This document shows positions 50,140 to 58,270 of a stretch of DNA of 64,000 nt, in pieces. Source of the stretch: DATGMB01 sp035293845 (lineage in GTDB: Bacteria; Acidobacteriota; Terriglobia; Bryobacterales; Bryobacteraceae); NCBI GenBank assembly GCA_035293845.1, contig DATGMB010000177.1, forward strand, positions 1-64,000. Reading direction: 5' to 3'. The first letter of the stretch is position 1. Every line of letters begins with the position of its first letter. The position numbers and the translations under genes are program-made. The notes under the pieces are model-generated. The model had not been told where the DNA came from. It saw only the letters and a list, made by a program, of their open reading frames with translations, and made no database searches.

Positions 50140-52590
50140 CTATTTGCGGCCGAGCAAACGAAGGCGGACCGCAAAAGCGCGCGGTTGTCCCCTACCGTAC
50201 GTCAGGAAATTTGGTGTGCCGTAAACATTATTGACGGCATTCGGATTGCCGTTGTTAGTCAGGTTATTGAAGCCGAAGCGCCAGGCCCAAAGGTAATGCA
50301 GGGCACGAAACTGGCGCTCCAGAGCGAGATTGATATTGAAGTAATCGGGATAACGATAGGAGCCGGGATTTCCCAAAAGGAAGCCGTCCTCGGTCGAAAC
50401 GTTAAACGGAAACCCCGTGCGGTATTCCACCAAGTAAGACGCCGTGGTATTGCGGGTAATAAAGGCAAACCGGCCGCTCAGCCGGGGCAGCGGGGCCCAG
50501 CCCCACATATGGAGGCGGTTCGGCGTGTCCCAGGGAAAGGGGCCGGGGCCTTGCGGCGCGAAGATGGGGTTTTCGAGGCTGTAGTCGACGGCGGCGTTGG
50601 AGCGGGATGCGGAGCGCGTGTACCCGATGAACCATTCGTAGCGGCCGGCGAAGGTGTGGCGGAGCGAGAGATCGAAGGCGTCATACCGGGGGCGGCGGGC
50701 GTTGGCGAGCTGATAGATCATCGCGGAGGGCAGATTGGGGGGCTCAATCGGCAGCAGCGGGAGGAACACGAAACCGTTTTCGCCGGAGCGGTGGGTATAA
50801 GAGGACCGGAGGAAGAAGGCGCGCGGCAGGCGGCGCTCGGCGCTGAAGCTGGCCGTACGGGAGAACGGCACCCGCAGCCCCTGCTCATTGGCCAGGAAGG
50901 CCGTCATCACGGGCCCCTGCGGCGTGCCACCCGGCAGGTAGAACGTCGAGAAGCTGACCTGGCCCTGGGACGCCGTCAGCAGATCCAGCGGAACGGCATC
51001 GTAATAAATACCCCAACCGGCGGAAAGCTTCGTGCCGCCGAGGAATTTAGGCGACCAGGCCGCGGCGAAGCGGGGCGCGATTTCGAAATCGCGCACGATC
51101 TCGTTCCACTCGGCGCGAAGGCCCGCTTCGACGGTGAGGCCCTCGCGGGGCGTCCAGGCATCCTGCAGGTATTGGGCGCCCTCGAAGTTCTTGCGCTGCT
51201 GGAAGGGATTGCCGGAGAAGGTGACATATCGGGCGACAGAGTTATCGTCGCGCAGCACTTCGTAGTCGTGCCGGCGGACCTGCTGGTGGAAGGCTTCGCG
51301 CTCGAAGTCGATGCCGAATTTGAGCTGGTGCCCGCCCGCGAAATGGAGCGTGGGCAGGAACAGGTTGGCAATCGACTGCTGCCGGTAGAAGTGCTGGTCC
51401 GTGGTGCTGAAGTAGTTGCCGCGATTCCCGAACGGCGTGATTTGAAACACCGCGTCGCCTTGCGGCAGGTCGCGGACGAGGCCGCGGGTGTCGGCGAAGC
51501 CGAGATCGAGCAGCGAGCCGGCGATATAGGCCTGGTCGCGGAGCGAGCTCATGAAGAAGGACTGGCGGCGCGAGGTGGTGGTCTCGGAGGGATCGAGAAA
51601 GCTGAGGCCGTAGCGGTCGGTTTGGGCGAGGTTGCCGAGGAAAGCAGCGGTTAGAATGTTGCCGGGCGTGAGGTTGACCTGGAAGCGCGTAAGGTCGTTG
51701 CCGCTGAGGCCGCGCGTGCGGTTCTGGCCGCGCGGAAGGCCGTGGATGGTGTCGTCGTTATAGAAAACGTCGAAACCGTTGGAGAACCAGGCGCGGCCCT
51801 TCGCGATGGGGCCGGAGAATTCGAGCCGCGGAGTCCACTTGTTGATGTGCCAGCCGCCATCGGAGGAGATGCCGGGGATGAAATTGGTGCCGGAGAAGCG
51901 GAGGCGGTCGTCTCCCATCCGGGTCTGGAGATTGACGACGCCCGCGACGCCGCGGCCGTTTTCGGCGGCGAAGCGGGAGGACTGCACATCCATTTCCTGA
52001 ATGGATTCGATGTTGACGCGGGCATCGAGCAGGCCGGTCACGGGATTCGAGACGTTGAAGCCGTCGAGCGTGTAGTTCGCCTGGTTGGACTGAGCGCCGT
52101 TAAGATGGGGGCGGCCGGCATTGTCCTGGACCACGCCATCGATCATGGGGAGCGAGTTGCGGTAGTCCTGCGGCGCGGGGTAGGGAACGGTGAGCATCTC
52201 CGTGTTGTCGAGCTCTTTATGGTCGGAGGGCTGCGCGGGGTCGATGACCGGAGGCGAAGCGGTAACGTCGACGCGCTCGGAGAATTCCTGCTGATGGTTG
52301 AGGGTGATGGCGAGCTCGGATGGCCCGGCTGAGAAGGCGCGCGGCGGCGATTGGTAAAGATAGAAACCGAGCCGCTCGGCGCGCACCGCGTAGTCGCCGG
52401 GCGAGGGGAGCGTGAGCTGGAAGTTGCCCGCACGGTCGGAGGTGGAGGACGCCGCGAATTCCGGGGAGCGGAGCTCGACGCGGGCGTTGGGCACGGGAGA
52501 GCCGGTTTCGTCCAGAACGCGTCCGGAGACCAGGGCCTGAGCGTACGCGGCTTCGGCCAGGAGGAGCAGCAATGGGATGCGCCCGCGCAT
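50140..52590 (-). CDS. TonB-dependent-receptor-like outer-membrane protein with N-terminal carboxypeptidase-regulatory domain
   Basis: The 816-residue protein has a signal peptide (about 1-18), a CarboxypepD_reg-like domain (ALVSGRVLDETGSPVPNARVELRSPEF... about 20-105), a plug-like region (SLPMIDGVVQDNAGRPHLNGAQSNQANYTLDGFNVSNPVTG) and a long beta-barrel with many aromatic-ended strands. It belongs to the OmpA/TonB-dependent-transporter-related proteins that are expanded in Acidobacteria, but no classic TonB box was identified. The C-terminus (RGQPRAFAVRLRLLGRK) ends basic rather than with an aromatic residue. The start at 52590 fits the signal peptide. The ligand is unknown. Confidence 0.82.
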   Translation of the reverse strand: MRGRIPLLLLLAEAAYAQALVSGRVLDETGSPVPNARVELRSPEFAASSTSDRAGNFQLTLPSPGDYAVRAERLGFYLYQSPPRAFSAGPSELAITLNHQQEFSERVDVTASPPVIDPAQPSDHKELDNTEMLTVPYPAPQDYRNSLPMIDGVVQDNAGRPHLNGAQSNQANYTLDGFNVSNPVTGLLDARVNIESIQEMDVQSSRFAAENGRGVAGVVNLQTRMGDDRLRFSGTNFIPGISSDGGWHINKWTPRLEFSGPIAKGRAWFSNGFDVFYNDDTIHGLPRGQNRTRGLSGNDLTRFQVNLTPGNILTAAFLGNLAQTDRYGLSFLDPSETTTSRRQSFFMSSLRDQAYIAGSLLDLGFADTRGLVRDLPQGDAVFQITPFGNRGNYFSTTDQHFYRQQSIANLFLPTLHFAGGHQLKFGIDFEREAFHQQVRRHDYEVLRDDNSVARYVTFSGNPFQQRKNFEGAQYLQDAWTPREGLTVEAGLRAEWNEIVRDFEIAPRFAAAWSPKFLGGTKLSAGWGIYYDAVPLDLLTASQGQVSFSTFYLPGGTPQGPVMTAFLANEQGLRVPFSRTASFSAERRLPRAFFLRSSYTHRSGENGFVFLPLLPIEPPNLPSAMIYQLANARRPRYDAFDLSLRHTFAGRYEWFIGYTRSASRSNAAVDYSLENPIFAPQGPGPFPWDTPNRLHMWGWAPLPRLSGRFAFITRNTTASYLVEYRTGFPFNVSTEDGFLLGNPGSYRYPDYFNINLALERQFRALHYLWAWRFGFNNLTNNGNPNAVNNVYGTPNFLTYGRGQPRAFAVRLRLLGRK

Positions 52591-52681
52591 CTGGGGAATA
52601 GGGTAACGCGGCGCAAAACGGAATGCGAGCGGGGCGCTTCGGTAGCCGATCGGGTGTTTGCGGTAAGCGACCGCCGAAAGC

Positions 52682-52720
52682 AAAAAAAGGAAGCCGGCGC
52701 GCTACGAGAGTGGCCGGCTT
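52682..52720 (-). terminator. rho-independent terminator after the lower-GC gene pair
   Basis: On the minus strand AAGCCGGC and GCCGGCTT (8 bp, 14-nt loop) are followed by CC and seven T. It lies 27 nt after the stop at 52747 and separates that unit from the outer-membrane protein gene. Confidence 0.85.
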
Positions 52721-52746
52721 GCTTTGAGGCGCCGAGGAAACTTTCT

Positions 52747-53231
52747 TTAGCAGTCGTACTCGTAACCCCCCTGTGGGAAATACTGCACCCCACCTAGGCA
52801 GTCGGTGCCGTCGTAGCCGTTGTAGTTCGAGTACACCGACCAGCCTTGCACAAACGCGGTGACTTGGGTCCTGTCGTTGACGATCAGACCCACCGGGTAC
52901 AGGAGGTAGCCCTTGTACCCGGCGGGGTAATACAGCAGGTAGTCGATGGAGGCCTGCCCGCTGGCGACCACATAGCCGCTGCTGCAGGACCAGTCATCGT
53001 ACCAGGAGGCCGAAACGTAGCTGGGGTCGCCGGGCACGATGTCCTTACAGTTGCCGCCAACGTAGCACGAGGGATCGCCGCTGGTTCCGGCCCACTGGTA
53101 TTGGCACGGGTAGTTGAACAGGACGCTTACGTCGAGCTGTGTGCCGGTGTAGCCGACCCCTGAGCCGATGCGATGGCCGGGGCTAGAGTTGCGGCGGCCA
53201 GCAATAAAATCAGTATGTGCCGGATCTTCAC
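52747..53231 (-). CDS. secreted Cys/Tyr-rich protein of unknown function, with an apparent -1 frameshift
   Basis: A GTG at 53231, with AAAAAAGGAG 7 nt upstream, opens a frame encoding a clear signal peptide (KIRHILILLLAAATLAPAIASAQ). This frame stops after 34 codons. The long frame that follows (GVGYTGTQLDVSVLFNYPCQYQW ... to 52747) is in the -1 phase, and its own ATG at 53262 lies before the ribosome site and encodes no signal. Joining the frames at the G4 run (53157-53160) gives a sensible 161-residue protein with about eight Cys and many Tyr/Gly. It could be a sequencing deletion, a pseudogene or slippage. The GTG overlaps the stop of the upstream gene (GTGA). Confidence 0.6.
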
Positions 53232-54088
53232 TGGAGTGCTCCTTTTTTGAGTTTGTTGACAATTAGGTAGGACTGCTCCGGCGTGAGTGCGGAGAGCCGT
53301 GTGGTGAGCTCTGCCCGTCGGCCGGCCGTGATCATCCCTAGCCACGCGAGGGCTATGTTTTTCTGCGTCATGGTGTAGGGGTCCGGTCTCATAGTTGCCG
53401 GGTCAAGGATCAGCTTGGCCTCGGAGAGTGGCCGGAGCCAGTCGGCAATGGCAGAGTCTGTGATGCTCGGGTTCTGCGCGCGGAATAGGGCCTCCTGTCG
53501 GAGGTCTGCGTAGGCCTGCTGTTGCTGTGCCAAGTCTTCCAGTACCTTAGACAGGTTGGCCCCGGCCGTCCGCCCGTCTGCTGTGATGGCCAGGTCTATG
53601 GACGCCCGGATCGCCTTAGCGTTGCTCAGGATTTGGAGGGCCTGGGGGTCAACCTGGGGGCTGGCGCCATCGTTTCCATCTCCATGTTTTACGTGGTCGC
53701 CGTACCCTCCTCCAGCGGCCTTCTTGGCCTTGGAGGATCCGCCGGCTATTGCGTCTGCTTGCGGGCTTCCGGTGAAGAGCAGCGTCTTCCCCGGAGGCAT
53801 CACGGGCCGGTCGGATTGGTTGAACGTCTGGTAGAAGAAGTTGCGGATTGCGGTATGCCCGGATGCGGTGTCCACCTCAAAGCGGATATTGAGCGCCACG
53901 ATGGTCTCCTGCCCCGCGTTGGTCACCGTGAAGGAGTAGAGGAGAAACGGGCGGAGTAGGGTGATGTTCTCCGGGTGTGGCGTCTTCGTCAGCCTGGTTT
54001 CAAAGTCCGGATTGTGAGCGGTCCGGACCTCAAGCCAGGGCAGAGGTGATGCGGCAGTGATGGCGGGCTGAGCATTCAGAGTCGTCAT
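53228..54088 (-). CDS. hypothetical protein, lower GC, paired with the frameshifted secreted protein
   Basis: The 286-residue protein has no recognisable family. Its N-terminal half looks like a beta-sandwich (FETRLTKTPHPENITLLRPFLLYSFTVTNAGQETIVALNIRFEVDTASG), its middle is a Gly/Lys-rich linker (GGSSKAKKAAGGGYGDHVKHGDGNDG) and its C-terminal half is helical (NAKAIRASIDLAITADGRTAGANLSKVLEDLAQQQQAYADLRQ). Base composition is clearly lower in GC than its neighbours, which suggests transfer. Its ATG lacks a ribosome site; an in-frame TGA lies four codons before it. A 40-codon frame with a strong ribosome site overlaps its start. Confidence 0.6.
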   Translation of the reverse strand: MTTLNAQPAITAASPLPWLEVRTAHNPDFETRLTKTPHPENITLLRPFLLYSFTVTNAGQETIVALNIRFEVDTASGHTAIRNFFYQTFNQSDRPVMPPGKTLLFTGSPQADAIAGGSSKAKKAAGGGYGDHVKHGDGNDGASPQVDPQALQILSNAKAIRASIDLAITADGRTAGANLSKVLEDLAQQQQAYADLRQEALFRAQNPSITDSAIADWLRPLSEAKLILDPATMRPDPYTMTQKNIALAWLGMITAGRRAELTTRLSALTPEQSYLIVNKLKKGALQ

Positions 54089-54152
54089 GGTGGTGGATCA
54101 ACAGTATCGCAGGGAACAGCAGGATGCCACCCGCCTGAGGGCGTCGCTTCAT
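54030..54152 (-). CDS. possible 40-residue upstream ORF/leader peptide
   Basis: The ATG at 54152 has AAAGGAGG about 6 nt upstream, one of the strongest ribosome sites of the window. It encodes KRRPQAGGILLFPAILLIHH... (basic start plus hydrophobic run) and ends at a TGA inside the next gene, overlapping its start at 54088 in another phase. It may be a coupled leader, or the true N-terminus separated by another frameshift. No family recognised. Confidence 0.4.
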   Translation of the reverse strand: MKRRPQAGGILLFPAILLIHHHDDSECSARHHCRITSALA

Positions 54153-54460
54153 TGAGATCCTCCTTTCGAAGCCGGAACCGCCCTGGTTCAGCCGCTCGTG
54201 CCAGCACTAAACTCCTGGGGTCTGCTTCCGGCGTGGGGGCGGTTGTACACCACAAGTGAGAAGAACCGCAACTGCGCGGCTAAGTCGTCTATCGTGACCT
54301 ATCAGGACGATCCCATTCATGCCGGCGGCCATAGCGCTGCCATCACCTGCGCCCCAATGCCGCATAATGGTGCTTTGGGCAACTTGCCCAAAATGCATCC
54401 AACCGCCCATCCGATGCAAGCTGGCGCAACCGCCTGGGCAGTCTGCCCCAAGAGAGGCCT
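54153..54460. other. 308-base region without a convincing gene
   Basis: It holds the AAAGGAGG ribosome site (minus strand) of the small ORF at its left end and the two GGGCA-NNN-TGCCC dyads before the methyltransferase gene at its right end. An 88-codon plus-strand frame (54198-54464) has no ribosome site, no family and unusual composition, and I do not consider it a gene. I see no tRNA. Confidence 0.6.
54374..54448. repeat. paired GGGCA-NNN-TGCCC dyads upstream of the methyltransferase gene
   Basis: Dyad 1 (54374-54392) has arms TTTGGGCAA and TTGCCCAAA around one C. Dyad 2 (54435-54448) has GGGCAG and CTGCCC around one T. The centres are 59 nt apart, and dyad 2 ends 12 nt before the ATG at 54461. 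The pair copies the design of the dyads at 42513-42596 with a different outer stem sequence. Confidence 0.6.
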
Positions 54461-55393
54461 ATGAAAGTGGAAGTGGTGCTGACCGAATCCGATATCGCGC
54501 AGGAATTCGCCGAGGCCATCGAGGCGCGCGATCTCCCCGAAAAGTTCTTCTACTGGTTCCCGCGCTCGGCGGTGGAATGGGCCGCGCTGGCGGACAATCC
54601 GGACCTCTACGGCGGCCTGGCCGAGACATGGAAAGCGCTGGCGGCGAATGCGCCGGCGCTCACTCGCGGGTTCGACGGGCGGCTGCCCGTGATCAGCTTC
54701 GGGGCCGGCGACGGCCGCCGCGACTGCCAGCTTATCGCGGCCCTCAAGGACACTGGCGGCAATTGCACGTACTACCCGGTCGACGCCAGCCAGGCGCTGC
54801 TGGAGATCGCCTGCGCCAGCGCGGACGATCAGGACGTGGAGGCGGTCGGCATCAAGGCGGACATCTCCAGCCCCGTGCACCTGGTCTACGCGGCCGATGC
54901 GGCCGAGCCGCCGCGGCTGCTGATCATGGCCGGCAACACGATGGGCTCATTCGATCCGCTGGCCGAGATCCGCTATCTGGCGCAATGCATGAAGCCGGAG
55001 GACGTGTTGATCGTGGACGGCGAAATCTTCGACGAGCGCCAGAGTATGGCCCGCCGCGATAATCCGCTGGTGCGCCGTTTTCTCTCGAGCCTGTTGGCAA
55101 GCGTCGGCATTCAGGAAGAGGATGGCGAGATCCGCTTCAACCACAAGCGCGACGAGCGCCGCACCGGGCTCCACCTGATCACGCGATACTTCCGGGCGGA
55201 GCGCGACCTGACGGCGACGGTCGGCGGCCGCAAGATCCCGCTGCAGCGCGGCGAGCGCATTGGGTTGAATTTCACTTATCTGTACGAGCCGGCGGCGTTC
55301 GAGTGGTTGATCGAGGAGCAGGGGGGCCTGACGCCGGTTCAGCGGTATGAGAGCCCGGACGGGCGGTTCGTGACGATCGTTTGCCGGAGATAG
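54461..55393 (+). CDS. EgtD-like (Methyltransf_33 type) SAM-dependent methyltransferase
   Basis: The 310-residue protein has the SAM-binding motif VISFGAGDGRRDCQLIAAL and an acidic loop (YYPVDASQALLEIA). It also has LIMAGNTMGSFDPLAEIRYLAQCMKPEDVLIVDGEIF, equivalent to the GSTIGNF region of the histidine N-alpha-methyltransferase EgtD, and HLITRYFRAERDLTATVGG...RGERIGLNFTYLYEPAAFEWLIEE. The N-terminus lacks the canonical YDERGSELFE segment, so the substrate may not be histidine. No egtB homologue is adjacent. GAGAGG precedes the ATG, and two dyads lie just upstream. Confidence 0.75.
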   Translation: MKVEVVLTESDIAQEFAEAIEARDLPEKFFYWFPRSAVEWAALADNPDLYGGLAETWKALAANAPALTRGFDGRLPVISFGAGDGRRDCQLIAALKDTGGNCTYYPVDASQALLEIACASADDQDVEAVGIKADISSPVHLVYAADAAEPPRLLIMAGNTMGSFDPLAEIRYLAQCMKPEDVLIVDGEIFDERQSMARRDNPLVRRFLSSLLASVGIQEEDGEIRFNHKRDERRTGLHLITRYFRAERDLTATVGGRKIPLQRGERIGLNFTYLYEPAAFEWLIEEQGGLTPVQRYESPDGRFVTIVCRR

Positions 55394-55419
55394 CGGCGAG
55401 CCTGCGGCCCGCTCGCCGC
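55393..55419 (+). terminator. hairpin at the stop codon of the methyltransferase gene
   Basis: GCGGCGAGC and GCTCGCCGC form a perfect 9-bp stem with a nine-base loop that starts at the last base of the TAG stop. There is no T-run, so it is either a rho-type barrier or an mRNA 3' stabiliser. Confidence 0.5.
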
Positions 55420-55566
55420 GGATGGCTGCGGCAAGCGGGCGGCGGCTGTCGCTCCCGCGCGCCCTGACGCAAAGGCGCGCTGCCCATGTACTCTCTCCGC
55501 AAGGTAACCGCTCGCGCGCGGGCGCGCAACACCGCATTTGGTTATCTAACGGAAGTCAGCGCCGCG

Positions 55567-56409
55567 CTATTCGCTGTAGCTGATCTCCGTGTTCCGCGCC
55601 GAAATGCCGGAGTAGAACAGCAGGATGAACGCGACCGCCAGCAGCCCCGGCACCGTGACCCAGAAGGGCGAGGGGTCGGTCTCCGTGACCATCACATTGA
55701 ACGGCGGCGGCACCGGCACCTCCACGGGGCACAGGCTCTTCAGGTAAAAAATGACGCTGATTTTCTTGAGGATGCTCGGCAGGAAGGGATTGATTCCCTC
55801 CCACACCCATACGACCGCGGCCGAAAGGAACGGGTTTTTGAACAGGATGCCGCACATTAGAAATACCGCGCCGTAGCCGATGCAGGCCAGCGCGGTCACG
55901 AGCATGTACGAGCCGAGCTGGCTCAGGCCGGGGCCGTGCCGCAGATATTCGGTCCAGGCCGGACCGAAGTGGCGGCCGATCAGCAGGAACGATCCGGCGA
56001 CGCTCGCTTCCCAAAGCACCAGCGCCACCGCGAGGCCCGCCAGGTACTTGCCCGCGACCACCACTTCGCGCCGCAGCGGCGTGAGGAAGTAGTAGTGCAG
56101 CGTTTTCTCCAGCATCTCTCCGCGGAACAGATTGCCGAAGATGCCCATGCAGCCGAAGAAAATGCCCGCCCGCAGGTAATACAGCAGGAAGATGCCGGCA
56201 AACGCGATGCTGTCGTCGCCGAGGCTGTGGCGGCCATGGAAGCCCGGGGCGCCGCGGGCGCGCTGCAATTCGATCAGCCAGTGAAACAGCACGATGGCAA
56301 ACGGCCCGGCGGCGAGGCAGTAGATCCACCAGCCGCGGCGCGAAAGGAACGTTTTCTTCAGCTCCAGGCGGAACACGCCGCCGACCTGCCGCCGCCATTC
56401 CGCGTTCAT
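55567..56409 (-). CDS. ABC-2 type transporter permease
   Basis: The 280-residue protein has six predicted transmembrane segments and reads like an ABC-2 permease: FRLELKKTFLSRRGWWIYCLAAGPFAIVLFHWL, FRGEMLEKTLHYYFLTPLRREVVVAGKYLAGLAVALVLW, MLVTALACIGYGAVFLMCGILFKNPFLSAAVVWVWEGINPFLP. It is the fourth gene of the exporter operon and its ATG overlaps the stop of the ATPase gene at 56406 by four bases (ATGA). It pairs with that ATPase. The substrate is unknown. Confidence 0.88.
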   Translation of the reverse strand: MNAEWRRQVGGVFRLELKKTFLSRRGWWIYCLAAGPFAIVLFHWLIELQRARGAPGFHGRHSLGDDSIAFAGIFLLYYLRAGIFFGCMGIFGNLFRGEMLEKTLHYYFLTPLRREVVVAGKYLAGLAVALVLWEASVAGSFLLIGRHFGPAWTEYLRHGPGLSQLGSYMLVTALACIGYGAVFLMCGILFKNPFLSAAVVWVWEGINPFLPSILKKISVIFYLKSLCPVEVPVPPPFNVMVTETDPSPFWVTVPGLLAVAFILLFYSGISARNTEISYSE

Positions 56410-57371
56410 ACGGTGCTCCCTTCGCCGCCGCCGATCAGGTATTGATAGACGGAGTTGACGTCATCATCGGCCGGCGCCACCTGTTCGACCTCGAGGCCGG
56501 ATTCGAGAATCACGCGATTGAGCAGGAGATAGAAGCCATCCGCATCGCGGGTGCGCAGCAGCAGGCCGCGGCCGTCCGGGGAGAGCTTGGCTTCGACCAC
56601 GTGGTCCTGCTGGAAGAGGCGCGAAGCGAGCAGCGCGGGCCGGTCGCAGCGGACCTGGATCTGCATTGGCTGCTCCTTGACCTCGCTGCGCACGCCCTGG
56701 ATCTGGCCTTCGGCCACGACGTAGCCCTGGCTGAGCAGGATGACCTGGTCGGAAATCTGGTCGACCTCATGGAGGATGTGGCTGGAAACGATGACGTGGC
56801 GGCCTTCCGCGCCCCATTGACGGAAAATCGCGATGGCTTCCGAGCGCGCCAGCGGGTCGAGGCCGTTGAGCGGCTCGTCGAGGACGATGACGCGCGGATC
56901 GTGCGCGGTCGCCTGCGCGAGCTTGACGCGCTGCCGCATGCCCTTGCTGTAGGCCGCGACCGGACGGCCAGCCGCGGCAGTGAGACCGACGAGCTCGAGC
57001 GACGCCCGCGTGCGGCGGTCGCATTCGGCATCCGTGTAGCCGTGCATGCGCAGGAACGAATAGAGGAACTGGTAGCCGGTGATGCCTTTCGGGAAGGCAT
57101 CGAACTGCGCGCAGTAGCCGATGACGCGGCAGAGCTGCTCGGGACGATCGGGCGGGATGCCGAGCACGCGGATTTCGCCCTGCGTGGGCCGGATGAGACC
57201 GGTCATGAGGTTCATCAGGGTGGTCTTGCCGGAGCCGTTCGGCCCGACGAGGCTGGTGATGCCGGGCGGGATCGAGAGGCTGACGTTGTTGATCCCGAGC
57301 ACCTCGCCGTAGAAGCGCGAGACGTTCGTGAAGGTAACAAGCGACGTCTCCGTTTGCGCGGCGGGGTTCAT
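56406..57371 (-). CDS. ABC transporter ATP-binding protein (ABC-2 exporter)
   Basis: The 321-residue ATPase has Walker A GPNGSGKTTLMNLMTGL, Q-loop YCAQFDAFP, the signature AAYSKGMRQRVKLAQATAHDP, Walker B VIVLDEPLNGLDP and the H-loop VIVSSHILHEVD. A C-terminal extension (RCDRPALLASRLFQQDHVVEAKLSPDGRGLLLR) follows the domain and may contact the permease. It starts in a four-base overlap (ATGA) with the permease gene at 57368. It is the third gene of the operon. Confidence 0.92.
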   Translation of the reverse strand: MNPAAQTETSLVTFTNVSRFYGEVLGINNVSLSIPPGITSLVGPNGSGKTTLMNLMTGLIRPTQGEIRVLGIPPDRPEQLCRVIGYCAQFDAFPKGITGYQFLYSFLRMHGYTDAECDRRTRASLELVGLTAAAGRPVAAYSKGMRQRVKLAQATAHDPRVIVLDEPLNGLDPLARSEAIAIFRQWGAEGRHVIVSSHILHEVDQISDQVILLSQGYVVAEGQIQGVRSEVKEQPMQIQVRCDRPALLASRLFQQDHVVEAKLSPDGRGLLLRTRDADGFYLLLNRVILESGLEVEQVAPADDDVNSVYQYLIGGGEGSTV

Positions 57372-58270
57372 CGCACCACCTCCGTGCCCCGTATCTTCCG
57401 CGCCAGCATATACAGGCAGATGCCGCACAGCGCGGCCAGCGCCGCATAGGTGCACCACATCGGCAGCTCCTCGCCCTGCGGCACGCGGAAAAAGACTGCG
57501 CCGTTCGTGGTGCGGTTGCCCCCCTCGAACAGGTCCACCCAGACCGAGCCTACCAGATACCCGATATTGAGCAGGTTGCCCCAGTTGGTGCGCTCGACCG
57601 CGTTGGCGATCCCGCCGAAAGCGGCTGCGACGAAGAACACGCCGAACATCAGGCCGCCCGCCGCCGGCTTCCATTTCACCCACGCGGAAAGCGCCAGAGC
57701 GAGCAGGGAGAGGATGAGAATCCAGATCCAGGCGCCGAAGAAAACGCCGTACGCGAAGCGCCAGTTATCGCCCATCCAGCCGCCGCCTTCGAGATACCCC
57801 TGCAGCAGGAACAGCAGCAGCCCGGGCACCCACGTCATGAGCGAGAGCAGGATCACCAGCACGGACATCTTGCCCAGCACGTACTCCGTGCGCGAGAACG
57901 GGCGCGCGAAGTAGAGGGCCAGCGCGTTGTTGGCGAGATCCGGGGAGATCTGGCCGGGGCCGATGAATGCCGCGAGGAATAGCGCCAGCATGCTCTGCCA
58001 GCCCAGCAGAGTCAGGAAGAAGACCACGTTGATCGAGATGAGCTGGTTGGCGTTGCGCGCACCCACGAGGCCGAGCGCGCTGGCATTGTGCCGGACGTAG
58101 ATGAGGATCGCCGCGATGAGCGGGTAGAGGAAGCTGGCGATGTAAAAAATCGTGAGGAAGCGCGAGCTGCGCAGCTCCTCGAACGCGTACCGCGTGATGA
58201 CGAGAAAGCGGCTCCAGCCCGGGGTGAGGCTGCCTTCGTACGGCCGGTAGGTCTTCTTATATACGGCCAT
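57368..58270 (-). CDS. ABC-2 type transporter permease
   Basis: The 300-residue protein has about six membrane segments, starting with an amphipathic cytoplasmic helix (YKKTYRPYEGSLTPGWSRFLVITRYAFEELRSSRFLTIFYIASFLYPLIAAILIYV), then LGWQSMLALFLAAFIGPGQISPDLANNALALYFARPFSRTEYVLGKMSVLVILLSLMTWVPGLLLFLL. It overlaps the upstream ATPase by 14 bases and the downstream ATPase by four. It pairs most simply with the ATPase at 58257. Its substrate is unknown. Confidence 0.88.
   Translation of the reverse strand: MAVYKKTYRPYEGSLTPGWSRFLVITRYAFEELRSSRFLTIFYIASFLYPLIAAILIYVRHNASALGLVGARNANQLISINVVFFLTLLGWQSMLALFLAAFIGPGQISPDLANNALALYFARPFSRTEYVLGKMSVLVILLSLMTWVPGLLLFLLQGYLEGGGWMGDNWRFAYGVFFGAWIWILILSLLALALSAWVKWKPAAGGLMFGVFFVAAAFGGIANAVERTNWGNLLNIGYLVGSVWVDLFEGGNRTTNGAVFFRVPQGEELPMWCTYAALAALCGICLYMLARKIRGTEVVR

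Noticed and set aside
54198..54464. 88-codon plus-strand frame before the methyltransferase gene
   Set aside because: No ribosome site, no family, and it contains the dyads; likely a regulatory spacer.
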